Source of the DNA: Mycolicibacterium sp. CBMA 234 | GTDB taxonomy: Bacteria; Actinomycetota; Actinomycetes; Mycobacteriales; Mycobacteriaceae | Reading direction: 5' to 3' | NCBI RefSeq assembly: GCF_009729415.1 | Contig: NZ_MPKW01000030.1 | Coordinates: forward strand, 1-64,000 | DNA length: 64,000 bases | Part shown: positions 42,658 through 52,182 of the stretch, piece by piece | Position numbering within the stretch: position 1 is the first letter of the stretch | Layout: each line of letters begins with the position of its first letter | Translations under genes and position numbers: made by a program | Notes under the pieces: generated by a model | What the model was told of the DNA's origin: nothing | Database searches by the model: none | Seen by the model: the letters and a program-made list of their open reading frames with translations, nothing else

Positions 42658-45387
42658 ATGACTGTCACTTCCGTGCCTACCACCCACCGGGTGGCGTTGG
42701 CGTTCGAAGACGGGGTCACCCGTTTCATCACCTGCCGGCCCGATCAGACCGTCGCCGACGCCTCCTACCGCCAGCGCATCAACATCCCGCTGGACTGCCG
42801 CGACGGCGCCTGTGGCACGTGTAAAGCGTTGTGCGAGTCGGGAAGCTACGACGGCGGGAACTACATCTCCGATGCCCTGTCCGACGACGAAGCAGCGGCG
42901 GGCTACGCGCTGCCGTGCTGTATGAAGCCGCGCTCAGACCTGGTGTTGCAGATCGCCAGCACCTCCGAGATCGCCAAAACCGAGGCAACCAGCTACGTCT
43001 CAACTGTCGTGGAACTGCAGCGGCTCTCGGCGACCACCGTCAAACTCGGCGTCGAGATCCCGAACCGCTCCGAATTAGCTTTCCTGCCAGGGCAGTACGT
43101 CAATATCGCGATACCCGGAACCGACGGGGTCAGCCGGTCGTATTCATTCAGCAACGCACCCAACGAGCAGCGACTGACCTTCCTGATCAAGCTGACGCCG
43201 GGCGGCGCGATGTCGACCTACCTCACCGAACGGGCATGGGTCGGAGACTCCCTGACCTTCACCGGTCCGCACGGCTCATTCTTTCTGCGCGCGGCCGACC
43301 GCCCAATCCTGCTGCTAGCCGGCGGCACCGGCCTGGCCCCCATCCTGTCCATCCTGCGCCGACTGCGCGACGACGGCAGCCATCGCCGCGCACATCTGAT
43401 CTATGGTGCGACATCCGACGACGACGTCATCGGCCTTGACGAACTGGCGCAGCTGACGACCGAATTACCCGGCTTCAGCTGGGATTACTGCGTCTCGGAT
43501 CCGGCCAGTACCGCGCCCAACAGGGGCCCGGAGAAGGCGTACGTCACGAGCCTGATGGAACCGGCACACCTCTACGACGGCGACGTCGCGATCTACCTGT
43601 GCGGACCGCCGCCCATGGTCGAGGCCGTACGCAAGCACGTGGCCCAGTCCGGCGTCGAACCCAGCGGCTTCTTCTACGAGAAGTTCGCGTTGGCCGTAGC
43701 GACCGCACCCACCGCCGATGCTCCGGCCGCCTGCACACCGTCGGCCACCACCGCACCAGTAGCCGAGCCACTGCACCCTGCGGTCAACGCTCGGTCGGTC
43801 GCCGGCCAAAACCTGTTCCCCGCCAACGCAACAGAGCCCTGGTCCGGACCCGTCGCGGCGACCGATGCTGCGTCCGACATCGAGTCGATGCGCCGCGTCG
43901 CCGGGCAGCCGGTCTGTCCGAGCGGCACCGGAACAGGTCCGTCCGCAGTAGTCGACGCCGTCAGTGCCACTGCCGTGCCTGAGGTCACCGGTGCGGCCGA
44001 TACCCGAGCCGTCGCCGGACAGGACATCTTCCCCGCCGCCGCGACCGTGGTTCCCGCTGCAGCCGGCGCGCCGGTGCGCCGGCCCGAACCACCGACGGTG
44101 ACCGCCGACGGCTACCAGATTGGCGAGGAGCACCCGGAGGTGCATGAGTCCGACGCATTGTTCGAAGCGCGCCAGGCCCTCGAGCTCGGCGCCCTCGAGC
44201 TGACGGTGGGCCGACTGTCCAGCCAGCAGCTGGCCGGTTATCGCCTGCTGGCCGAATCGACGCTGCCGTATGTCGAGGGAGATCACTTCATCGACGCCGA
44301 GCAATACACCGAAACCAATGCGGCGTTCCACGATTACCTGTTCGCCCAGACCGGCAACGAACATCTGCTGCACGCCTATCAGGCGCTCGGGGTCAAGGGT
44401 CGGATGAGCGAGGTGCTGCGCAATGCGACCTGGTGTCACCCGTTGTGCGCACAGGATCATCTGGACATCGTCAGCGCGTTCGAACGGGGTGACCGCGATG
44501 CCGCCCGCACCTTGATCGCCGCGCACGCGGACCGTTCCAAGCAGACCATGCGCCGGGCGATGACCGACGGTCTGGCCGCCCGCCGGCCCAAGTTCGTGAC
44601 GCCGGGACGGTTCAGCGGCAAGATTGTGGTGGTCACTGGCGCCGCCCAGGGCATCGGTGAGCACGTCGCCCGACGAATCAGCGCTGAAGGGGGCCGCCTG
44701 GTACTGGCCGATCGCTCCGAGTTGGTCAAGGAGCTGGCCGACGAACTGGTCACCGGTGGCCCGCAAGCAGTGGCCGTCACCGCCGATCTTGAGCACTATG
44801 CGGGCGCCGAGTCGGTTGTCCAACAGGCTCTTTCGGAATTCGGCCGCATCGACGTGTTGATCAACAACGTGGGCGGGGCGATCAACTTCAAGCCGTTCAC
44901 CGAGTTCACCGCAGCCGAGATCCGCACCGAGATCGATCGATCGCTGCTGACCACGCTATACACCTGTAGGGCCGCGCTGCCGTCGATGGTGCGGCGTGGC
45001 GAGGGTGTCATCGTGAACGTATCGTCGGCGGCCACCCGAGGCATCCACCGGATTCCGTATTCGGCGGCCAAGGGCGGTGTCAACGCGATCACCGCGTCAC
45101 TGGCGCTGGAGTACGCCGACGCCGGGATCCGGGTGGTCGCCACCGCACCCGGCGGCACCGACGCCCCGGCGCGGCGCATCTCTCGCGGCACGCCGGCGCC
45201 GGCCGGCGATACCGAACGCGCTTGGTTCCAAGCACATATCGACCAGACCATCGAGTCGTCACCGATGCACCGGTACGGCACCCTCGACGAACAAGCCGCG
45301 GCGATCTGCTTCCTGGCGTCCGACGAGGCCTCCTACATCACGGGGTCGGTACTGCCGGTCGCCGGCGGTGATCAGGGCTGCGCGTGA
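42658..45387 (+). CDS. benC: BenC-FCD-BenD fusion: oxygenase reductase, GntR-type ligand domain and diol dehydrogenase
   Basis: 909 residues in one frame. Residues 10-95 are a plant-type [2Fe-2S] ferredoxin (Cys 47, 52, 55 and 87/88). FAD binding (RSYSFSNAP near 159) and NAD binding (AGGTGLAPI near 221) complete BenC by about 345. An Ala/Pro-rich linker (345-490) has three VAGQ repeats, RSVAGQNLFP, RRVAGQPVCP and RAVAGQDIFP. Residues 494-641 look like the FCD effector domain of GntR regulators, without any helix-turn-helix. Residues 650-909 are an SDR (TGAAQGIGEH; catalytic YSAAK near 800), the BenD diol dehydrogenase. The combination is unusual; the FCD call rests on pattern recognition. Confidence 0.85.
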   Translation: MTVTSVPTTHRVALAFEDGVTRFITCRPDQTVADASYRQRINIPLDCRDGACGTCKALCESGSYDGGNYISDALSDDEAAAGYALPCCMKPRSDLVLQIASTSEIAKTEATSYVSTVVELQRLSATTVKLGVEIPNRSELAFLPGQYVNIAIPGTDGVSRSYSFSNAPNEQRLTFLIKLTPGGAMSTYLTERAWVGDSLTFTGPHGSFFLRAADRPILLLAGGTGLAPILSILRRLRDDGSHRRAHLIYGATSDDDVIGLDELAQLTTELPGFSWDYCVSDPASTAPNRGPEKAYVTSLMEPAHLYDGDVAIYLCGPPPMVEAVRKHVAQSGVEPSGFFYEKFALAVATAPTADAPAACTPSATTAPVAEPLHPAVNARSVAGQNLFPANATEPWSGPVAATDAASDIESMRRVAGQPVCPSGTGTGPSAVVDAVSATAVPEVTGAADTRAVAGQDIFPAAATVVPAAAGAPVRRPEPPTVTADGYQIGEEHPEVHESDALFEARQALELGALELTVGRLSSQQLAGYRLLAESTLPYVEGDHFIDAEQYTETNAAFHDYLFAQTGNEHLLHAYQALGVKGRMSEVLRNATWCHPLCAQDHLDIVSAFERGDRDAARTLIAAHADRSKQTMRRAMTDGLAARRPKFVTPGRFSGKIVVVTGAAQGIGEHVARRISAEGGRLVLADRSELVKELADELVTGGPQAVAVTADLEHYAGAESVVQQALSEFGRIDVLINNVGGAINFKPFTEFTAAEIRTEIDRSLLTTLYTCRAALPSMVRRGEGVIVNVSSAATRGIHRIPYSAAKGGVNAITASLALEYADAGIRVVATAPGGTDAPARRISRGTPAPAGDTERAWFQAHIDQTIESSPMHRYGTLDEQAAAICFLASDEASYITGSVLPVAGGDQGCA

Positions 45388-45456
45388 CTCCCTGGCCGCG
45401 CCGCTGCTGCGCGACCTGGCTGATCTAGCCAGATCGCCCCTCCGGCGATCTACCAT

Positions 45457-48114
45457 GTGACTGTGCCTGCAGGGTCTAGCGGCTTCGTCGGGCGGGAGCG
45501 GGAGCTCACCGAACTGTCGGATCGCCTCGCCGCCACCGTTACCCGCGGCGCCGAAGCGGTTGCGGTACTGGGGCGGCGAGGCGTCGGAAAGACCGCGCTG
45601 CTAAAGGAATTGGGGACCCGCTGCGAGGGCGGCAAGTGGGCGACCGCGACGCCCTGGGAGAGCGCCCTGCCCGGTGGCGTACTGACCCAGCTGCTGCAAG
45701 CCGATGCTCCGGATAATCCGGTCGATGCCGCCGGGCAGCTGGTCGATCTGCTGCACGGGCCGCAGCCCACCATGCTGTTGATCGACGACGCCGAATATTC
45801 CGATTCGGTTTCCCTACAAGCGATTTCAACACTGATCCGGCACCACCGCAAACTGAGGGTGCTGGTCGTCTGCGCCACCGAGACCGGTGCGCTGCCTACT
45901 CCGATGGCCGATCTGGCCGACCGGCTGCCCTTGACTGGTCTCGAGGAACGGGCGGTTGCCGAATTGGCCGCCACCCGTGGCCGGGCTCTTCACCCGGCGA
46001 TGGCCCATCAGCTCACCGAGCACACCGACGGCAATCCCCGTGACGTGCTGGCCCTGCTCGATGAACTGCCCGGATCGATCTGGACGCACCCCTCGGCCCG
46101 TCTGCCCGCGCCATCGCACGTGCTGACCGAGGTGTCGGCGCTGCTGGCCCAATGTGGTTCTGCCGGGCGGGCTCTGGTGGACGCGCTGGCAATCCTCGAG
46201 TCGGTCTCCGGTGACGCTGCCGCGCTCGCCGATGCCGCCGAACTGGCCGGGCTGCCTGATCCGCTGCGCGCCATCGACGAGGCCGCCGACGTCGGACTAC
46301 TCGATCGGGCGCTGCCCCTGACGCCGCGGCTGCGGGACCGGATGACCGGAGCGGCGGTGCTGGACATCATGGGGGTACACACCGCCGCTGCCGCGCATCG
46401 CCGCGCCGCGGATGTGATCGGCGACCCGGTGGCCCGGCTGCAGCATCTGGTGGCGGCCACACCGACGCCCGATGCCGAACTGGCCGATCATGTGGACCGG
46501 TTGGCCCGCGACCGCGGTGCGTTCGGGTCCTGGGCGTCGGCGGCCACCCTGTTCCGCGACGCGAGCCGGCTGAGCCCGGACCCGGTGCTGCGAGAGGAAC
46601 GGTTGACCCGCGCGGTCGACGCCCTGGTTGCGGCGGGCGACTGCGGCGCCGCGGCGGCGTTGGTTCCCGCGGTGGAGAGTCTGCGCGAAACTCCTTTGCG
46701 CAATGCGGTTCTGGGCTATCTCGCGATTCTGCGGGGCCGGGACAACGAAGCCGAGGTACGGCTGCGCCGGGCCTGGGACATCGTCAACGTCAAACACGAT
46801 CCGCAGACCGCCGCGCTGATCGCGCAACGCTATGTACTGCATGCCTTGGTGCGCTGCCGGGGCGAGGAGTTGGTCGGCTGGGCCGACACCGCACTACAAC
46901 TCGCCGATCCCGATTCGCCGGCCGCGATCGAAGCCGCCGCGATCCGGGGGCTCGGCCTGGTTGCGGCGGGCCGGCCGCAGGAGGCTACCGCTGCATACGA
47001 CGAACTGGCGTCCGCGATCGGTCATGGCGCCCAGGCTCAACGGGTCATCATGGGGCGCGGATGGCTGCAACTGATCCGCGACGACGTCGATGCCGCGCGC
47101 AGCAGTCTGGAAAGCGCCGTCGCCGCTGCACATTTGGGCGGCTCGACGCGGATCACCCTGTGGGCACTGGGCTGGCTGGCCCGGGTGCAGTTCGCCACCG
47201 GCGAATGGGATACCGCGCTGACAACCGTGGAAGCGGGACGCCTGCTGGCAAACACCAGCGGCATCGTTATCGTCAGCCCACTACTGGAATGGACCGCGGC
47301 GCAGATTCACGCGCTGCGCGGCAACTGGAGCGCCGCCCGGTCGGCGGTGCAGGCCGCGGACATGGTCACCCAGGACTACGAAATGGTCCGCATCCCCACC
47401 ATGCTGGCCCGGGCCCAGGTCGCCGCGGCCGAAGCCGACTACGCCAGGGTCCGCAGGGTGCTGGAACCGTTGGCGCGCATGGCTCCTGGCACCTCGCTGA
47501 CCGAACCCGGCTACTGGCCCTGGCCCGATGTGCTGGCTAACGCGCTGGTGATCGGTGGCGAACTGGAGGCGGCCGACCAATTTCTGCGACCACACGAACA
47601 GCTCGCCGCCGAGCGCAACCACCGCTCGGCGCTGGCCCGGTTGGGCTATGCCCGAGGGCGGCTTCTCGGCGCCAAGGGCGAATTATCCACTGCACGAATG
47701 AAATTCGATGAGTCACTGGAGTTACTCGATGGGCTCCCGCTCCGCTACGACCAGGCCCGAGTGAACTTCGCCTACGGTCAGACGCTGCGCCGTGCGGGCA
47801 AGCGCCGGGAAGCCGATGCCGTGATCAGCACAGCCCGCGAGTTGTATCTGTCGCTGGGCGCGAACACCTACGTGGTGCGCTGCGATCGCGAGCTGAAAGC
47901 CGGTGGGATGCACCAACTGCGCGGCTCCCGGGACAGTGTCGAACTCACCCCACAAGAGGATGCGGTGACCACGTTGGTGGCCAAAGGATTGTCCAACCGC
48001 GAGGTCGCCGCCGAACTCTTCGTCTCCCCCAAGACGGTGCAATATCACCTGACCCGGATCTACGCCAAGCTCGGCGTGCGCTCGCGCGCAGAGCTGGCGG
48101 CGCTGCGCCGCTAA
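45457..48114 (+). CDS. LuxR-type large ATPase regulator, BenR-like
   Basis: 885 residues from GTG 45457. An N-terminal AAA/STAND ATPase has Walker A LGRRGVGKT (about 38-46) and Walker B MLLIDDAE. A long TPR-like helical middle follows, and the last 65 residues are a LuxR helix-turn-helix (LTPQEDAVTTLVAKGLSNREV, KTVQYHLTRIYAKLGV). A LuxR-type BenR is known beside ben genes in Corynebacterium glutamicum, so control of benABCD is likely. Its 3' end overlaps pcaJ by four bases. Confidence 0.88.
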   Translation: MTVPAGSSGFVGRERELTELSDRLAATVTRGAEAVAVLGRRGVGKTALLKELGTRCEGGKWATATPWESALPGGVLTQLLQADAPDNPVDAAGQLVDLLHGPQPTMLLIDDAEYSDSVSLQAISTLIRHHRKLRVLVVCATETGALPTPMADLADRLPLTGLEERAVAELAATRGRALHPAMAHQLTEHTDGNPRDVLALLDELPGSIWTHPSARLPAPSHVLTEVSALLAQCGSAGRALVDALAILESVSGDAAALADAAELAGLPDPLRAIDEAADVGLLDRALPLTPRLRDRMTGAAVLDIMGVHTAAAAHRRAADVIGDPVARLQHLVAATPTPDAELADHVDRLARDRGAFGSWASAATLFRDASRLSPDPVLREERLTRAVDALVAAGDCGAAAALVPAVESLRETPLRNAVLGYLAILRGRDNEAEVRLRRAWDIVNVKHDPQTAALIAQRYVLHALVRCRGEELVGWADTALQLADPDSPAAIEAAAIRGLGLVAAGRPQEATAAYDELASAIGHGAQAQRVIMGRGWLQLIRDDVDAARSSLESAVAAAHLGGSTRITLWALGWLARVQFATGEWDTALTTVEAGRLLANTSGIVIVSPLLEWTAAQIHALRGNWSAARSAVQAADMVTQDYEMVRIPTMLARAQVAAAEADYARVRRVLEPLARMAPGTSLTEPGYWPWPDVLANALVIGGELEAADQFLRPHEQLAAERNHRSALARLGYARGRLLGAKGELSTARMKFDESLELLDGLPLRYDQARVNFAYGQTLRRAGKRREADAVISTARELYLSLGANTYVVRCDRELKAGGMHQLRGSRDSVELTPQEDAVTTLVAKGLSNREVAAELFVSPKTVQYHLTRIYAKLGVRSRAELAALRR

Positions 48115-48767
48115 CCGTTGACCAGGCTGGCGACCCTGCCGTCGGTGACCGTGGCGCCGGTCTTGGCCACCACGTCCTCGTAATCCACCCCCGGTGCCAG
48201 TTCGACCACCGCGAAGCCCGTGCCGGTGACATCGAAGACCCCGAGATCGGTGATCACCCGACTCACCACCCCCCTGCCGGTCAGTGGTAGATCACATTCC
48301 GAAACGAGTTTGGCGGCACCGGATTTGGCCACATGGTCCATCAGCACGATAACCCGTCCGGCTCCGTTGACCAGATCCATCGCGCCGCCCATACCCTTGA
48401 CCATGGAGCCGGGCACCATCCAGTTCGCCAGGTCACCGTTGGTCGCCACCTGCATGCCGCCCAGCACCGCGATATCGACGTGCCCACCACGGATCATCGC
48501 GAAACTCGTTGCCGAGTCGAAGAACGAGGCGCCGGGAACCAGCGACACGGTCTGCTTGCCTGCATTGATCAGATCGGGATCGACCTCGTCGTCGTACGGG
48601 AACGGGCCCACCCCGAGGATGCCGTTCTCAGCATGCAACGTGACATCCGAATCCGGCGGCAGTTGATCGGGAATCATTGTCGGCAGGCCGATTCCGAGGT
48701 TCACGTAATCACCGTCACGCAGTTCGGCGGCGGCCCTGGCGGCCATCTGGTCACGGGTCCAGCTCAT
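48111..48767 (-). CDS. pcaJ: PcaJ, 3-oxoadipate CoA-transferase subunit B
   Basis: 218 residues with the beta-subunit signature GIGLPTMIPD and the catalytic glutamate in HAENGILGVGP. With PcaI it moves CoA from succinyl-CoA to 3-oxoadipate. ATG 48767 overlaps the pcaI stop by ATGA. The final thiolase (pcaF) is not in the window. Confidence 0.93.
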   Translation of the reverse strand: MSWTRDQMAARAAAELRDGDYVNLGIGLPTMIPDQLPPDSDVTLHAENGILGVGPFPYDDEVDPDLINAGKQTVSLVPGASFFDSATSFAMIRGGHVDIAVLGGMQVATNGDLANWMVPGSMVKGMGGAMDLVNGAGRVIVLMDHVAKSGAAKLVSECDLPLTGRGVVSRVITDLGVFDVTGTGFAVVELAPGVDYEDVVAKTGATVTDGRVASLVNG

Positions 48768-49552
48768 CGTCTTGCCTCCTCTGGAGCCGGCCGGGGCCGG
48801 GTGGTGCGTTTTTCGATGTCCTTGTGTGCGGCCTGCCGCGGGGTGAGCTCAACGATGCGCCGGATGAAGATGCCGGAAAGCTGGATTTCGTCGGGATGTA
48901 GTTCGCCGACTTCGACCACCCGCTCGGCCTCGACCAGGGTGACCCGTCCCGACATTGCGGCGGGCGGATTGAAATTGCGTGCGGCAGCGTGGAATTTGCA
49001 GTTTCCCGCCTTGTCCACCACCGCGGCCCGCACCAGCGCGTAGTCGGTGACGATGGACTCTTCCAACACCATCTCTCTGCCGCCGAATGTGCGGACTTCT
49101 TTGGCCGGCGAGGCCAGCGCGACCGTGCCGTCGGGGTGGTAGCGCCAGGGCAACCCGCCCTCGGCCACCAGCGTGCCCACGCCGGTGGGAGTAAAGAACG
49201 CGCCGATTCCACTGCCCCCGGCCCGCATCCGCTCGGCGAGGGTGCCCTGCGGGGTCAGTTCGACGGTCAACTCGCCACTGAGGTACTGCCGGGCGAATTC
49301 CTTGTTCTCCCCCACATACGAGGCGATGACCCGGCTGATCCGCCCGGCCTCCAGCAACAGCCCTAGGCCCGCGCCGTCGACACCGCAGTTGTTGGAGGCG
49401 ATGGTCAGGTCGGTGGCGCCCTGCTGCAGCAGTGCCTCGATCAGAACCCACGGGATACCGGCCAGGCCGAAGCCGCCGACGGCAAGGCTTGCGCCGCTAG
49501 GGATGTCGGCGACGGCCTCGGCGGCCGAGCCGACCACTTTGTTGAGGGTCAT
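48764..49552 (-). CDS. pcaI: PcaI, 3-oxoadipate CoA-transferase subunit A
   Basis: 262 residues with the alpha-subunit signatures AVGGFGLAGIP, TIASNNCGVDGAGLGLLL and GGSGIGAFFTPTGVGT. It pairs with PcaJ. It overlaps pcaD by ATGA, so pcaD-pcaI-pcaJ form one operon running toward the benR-like gene. Confidence 0.93.
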   Translation of the reverse strand: MTLNKVVGSAAEAVADIPSGASLAVGGFGLAGIPWVLIEALLQQGATDLTIASNNCGVDGAGLGLLLEAGRISRVIASYVGENKEFARQYLSGELTVELTPQGTLAERMRAGGSGIGAFFTPTGVGTLVAEGGLPWRYHPDGTVALASPAKEVRTFGGREMVLEESIVTDYALVRAAVVDKAGNCKFHAAARNFNPPAAMSGRVTLVEAERVVEVGELHPDEIQLSGIFIRRIVELTPRQAAHKDIEKRTTRPRPAPEEARR

Positions 49553-50319
49553 GACTGCTCCAGATGTTCGATGATGGCGGGGGTGATGATGCCGGGCTGT
49601 TCGGCGCTGGCCAGGTGCCCGGCGTGGGAGACCTCCAGCAGCCGGCCGTCGTGCACGGCACTGGCGATTTCGCCGAGCATGGCCGGCGGGGTGGCGACGT
49701 CATCGGCGCCGGCAATGGCCAGCGTCGGGGCGATGATGGTCGGCAGATCCGCACTCAGGTCCATCCCCGCGATCGCCTCGCAACACCCGGCGTAGCCCTC
49801 GGCCGGAGTCGCGGCGACCATCGCCTGGCTGGTCGCCTTGATGTCAGGATGCTCGGCGAGGAATTGCGCGGTAAACCACCGTGCCACAACAGCTTCGGCG
49901 ACCGCGCCAGTGCCGTCCGCGCGGACCGTGGCGGCCCGGTCGGTCCACGCCGAGGCCGGCGGGAGCCGCGCACCGGTGCACAGCAGCACCATGCGGTCGA
50001 TCCGATCGGGGTTGCGCGCGGCCAATCGCATCGCGGTCATGCCGCCGAGGGACAACCCGACCAGGTGAGCGCGCGGCACCCGGAGGGTGTCCAGCAGCGC
50101 GATGACATCGTCGGCGAGATCGTCAATCGAATAGGGTCCGGTGGGTACCGGCGACTGACCGTGCCCGCGGGTGTCGTATCGCACCACCTGGAAGCGCTCC
50201 TGCAACGACGGCAGTTGGGCGTCCCACATGCGGTGGGTCGAGCCCAGCGAGTTGGACAGGACGACAACGGGTCCGTCTGAGCGACCGGTGACACTGTGAC
50301 GGACGGCAATCGGACTCAT
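49549..50319 (-). CDS. pcaD: PcaD, 3-oxoadipate enol-lactonase
   Basis: 256 residues of the alpha/beta-hydrolase fold from ATG 50319 (MSPIAVRH). The nucleophile elbow is GLSLGGM; oxyanion and early motifs NSLGSTHRMW and YDTRGHGQS are typical; the acid lies in IAGADD and the base in SHAGHLA. It hydrolyses 3-oxoadipate enol-lactone, the product of CatC, to 3-oxoadipate. Confidence 0.92.
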   Translation of the reverse strand: MSPIAVRHSVTGRSDGPVVVLSNSLGSTHRMWDAQLPSLQERFQVVRYDTRGHGQSPVPTGPYSIDDLADDVIALLDTLRVPRAHLVGLSLGGMTAMRLAARNPDRIDRMVLLCTGARLPPASAWTDRAATVRADGTGAVAEAVVARWFTAQFLAEHPDIKATSQAMVAATPAEGYAGCCEAIAGMDLSADLPTIIAPTLAIAGADDVATPPAMLGEIASAVHDGRLLEVSHAGHLASAEQPGIITPAIIEHLEQS

Positions 50320-50362
50320 ACTTCGACGGTAGTCACCGCAATACATATTGAGAAATACCTAG

Positions 50363-50383
50363 ATTGATCCGATTAAGATCAAT
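50363..50383. promoter_or_regulatory. LysR-type operator between pcaD and its regulator
   Basis: ATTGATC and GATCAAT form a perfect 7-bp dyad with a 7-base spacer, containing a T-N11-A core. It lies 12 bases before the GTG start of the LysR gene and upstream of divergent pcaD, where auto-control and activation would meet. Confidence 0.72.
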
Positions 50384-50395
50384 AAAGTTCTAATT

Positions 50396-51331
50396 GTGGA
50401 GCTGCGTCATCTACGGTATTTCCGGGCGGTCGGCGAGGAGCTGCATTTCGGTCGCGCCGCGGAACGGCTGCACATCGCCCAGCCCCCGCTGTCCCAGCAG
50501 ATCCGCCAGCTCGAACACGAGCTCGGCGTCACCTTGCTGACCAGGACCACCCGCAGCGTCGAGCTCACCCCGGCCGGGCACGCCTACCTACAGCGCACCA
50601 TCGCGATCCTCGATGCCGTCGACGATGCCGGCGAGGAGGCCCGGCGCACCGCCGCGGGCGTGCAGGGACGGCTGACGATCGGCTGCGTCGGCTCGGCCAC
50701 CTATTCACTACTGCCCCAGTTGGTGCGCGCACTCGGCGAGACACTGCCGGACGTCGAGGTCAGCGTGCGTGGCGAGATGTTGGCACCGGCACAGATCGAC
50801 GCGCTGCGCACCGGCGCCATCGATCTGGCGCTGCTACGTCCGCCGGTGAACCAGGACGGCATCGTCAGCCAGACCGTACGCCGAGACCGACTGCTGGTGG
50901 CCTTGCCCGCCGATCATCGGCTGGCGGACCGCGCCAGGCTCACCGTGCGTGATCTGCGCGACGAGGACTTCATCGTGCACGCCGGTCACGGGCAGTCGGT
51001 GATGAGCAATCTCGTGACCACGATCTGCGCCGACGCCGGATACCGTCCACAGATCCGCCAGGAGGTATCCGAGACCTCAACCCTGGTGACATTGGTGGCC
51101 GCCGGGCTGGGAATCGCGATCGTCCCCGATCCGACGGCCGCGCTGGACATCGCCGGGGTGCGCTACCTGCCATTGGGACCGGCGAGTCTGGGCGTGGAAC
51201 TGGTCGCGGCGCATGTGCAGTCCAACGACTCGGCGCTGATGACCAATGCGCTGCGGGTGCTGCATTCGCTCACCGTGGATCGAGTGGAACGATCCGGCAA
51301 ATCACTGGCAGCCCCTAAGGTAAGGCCATGA
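50396..51331 (+). CDS. LysR-family regulator of the pca genes
   Basis: 311 residues from GTG 50396. The HTH is FGRAAERLHIAQPPLSQQI; the start (ELRHLRYFRAV) and overall form are very close to the CatR-type protein at 39637, which suggests paralogues. It is divergent from pcaDIJ with a 76-base gap and overlaps the SDR gene by ATGA, so it is transcribed together with backbone DNA. Confidence 0.9.
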   Translation: MELRHLRYFRAVGEELHFGRAAERLHIAQPPLSQQIRQLEHELGVTLLTRTTRSVELTPAGHAYLQRTIAILDAVDDAGEEARRTAAGVQGRLTIGCVGSATYSLLPQLVRALGETLPDVEVSVRGEMLAPAQIDALRTGAIDLALLRPPVNQDGIVSQTVRRDRLLVALPADHRLADRARLTVRDLRDEDFIVHAGHGQSVMSNLVTTICADAGYRPQIRQEVSETSTLVTLVAAGLGIAIVPDPTAALDIAGVRYLPLGPASLGVELVAAHVQSNDSALMTNALRVLHSLTVDRVERSGKSLAAPKVRP

Positions 51332-52176
51332 CACTGTCCGGGAAGACCATGTTCATCTCCGGCGCCAGCCGCGGCATCGGTCTGGCTATCGCCAAAAAGG
51401 TCGCGGCCGACGGCGCGAATATCGCGCTGCTCGCGAAGACCGCTGAACCCCACCCCAAGCTCGAAGGCACCGTCTACACGGCCGCCAAGGAGATCGAGGA
51501 AGCCGGCGGCCAGGCGCTGCCGATCGTCGGCGACGTCCGCGACCCTGATTCGGTCACCGCCGCGGTGGCCCAGGCGGTCGAGCAGTTCGGCGCCATCGAC
51601 ATCTGCGTCAACAACGCCTCGGCCATCAACCTCGGCTCCATCGAGGAAGTGCCGATGAAGCGCTTCGACCTGATGAACGGCATCCAGATCCGCGGTACGT
51701 ACGCCGTCTCGCAGGCCTGCATCCCCCACATGAAGGGCCGCGCGAACCCGCACATCCTGACGCTGTCTCCGCCCATCCGGATGGAATCCGAGTGGCTCAA
51801 GCCGACCGCCTACATGATGGCGAAGTACGGAATGACGTTGTGCGCATTGGGCATTGCTGAAGAGATGCGCGCAGCCGGCATTGCGTCGAACACCCTGTGG
51901 CCGCGCACCCTGGTGGCCACCGCCGCCGTGCAGAACCTGCTCGGTGGCGACGAGGCGATGGCCAAGGCGCGCCGCCCCGAGGTGTACTCCGACGCCGCGT
52001 ACGCAGTCTTCAACAAGCCGGCCCAGGACTACACCGGCCAGAGCCTGCTGTGCGAGGACGTGCTGCTCGACTCCGGCGTCACCGACCTGTCGGTGTACAA
52101 CTGCATGCCCGGCGGCGAACTCGGCGTCGACCTGTGGGTCGACACCCCGAACCCGCCCGGATACACCGGCCCGTAG
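51328..52176 (+). CDS. Short-chain dehydrogenase/reductase (Rv3224-like)
   Basis: 282 residues, equal to Rv3224. The cofactor motif SGASRGIGLAIA is near residue 11, NNAS near 90, and the catalytic tyrosine lies in AYMMAKYGM. The proline-rich end suits the atypical SDR group related to human HSDL2. Substrate unknown. It overlaps the LysR gene by ATGA, which joins the aromatic island to the conserved backbone. Confidence 0.9.
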   Translation: MTLSGKTMFISGASRGIGLAIAKKVAADGANIALLAKTAEPHPKLEGTVYTAAKEIEEAGGQALPIVGDVRDPDSVTAAVAQAVEQFGAIDICVNNASAINLGSIEEVPMKRFDLMNGIQIRGTYAVSQACIPHMKGRANPHILTLSPPIRMESEWLKPTAYMMAKYGMTLCALGIAEEMRAAGIASNTLWPRTLVATAAVQNLLGGDEAMAKARRPEVYSDAAYAVFNKPAQDYTGQSLLCEDVLLDSGVTDLSVYNCMPGGELGVDLWVDTPNPPGYTGP

Positions 52177-52182
52177 TTCGGG

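Noticed and set aside
43465..44823. A 452-codon antisense frame in the benCD gene.
   Set aside because: Low-complexity shadow of the Ala/Pro linker; no motif and no start signal.
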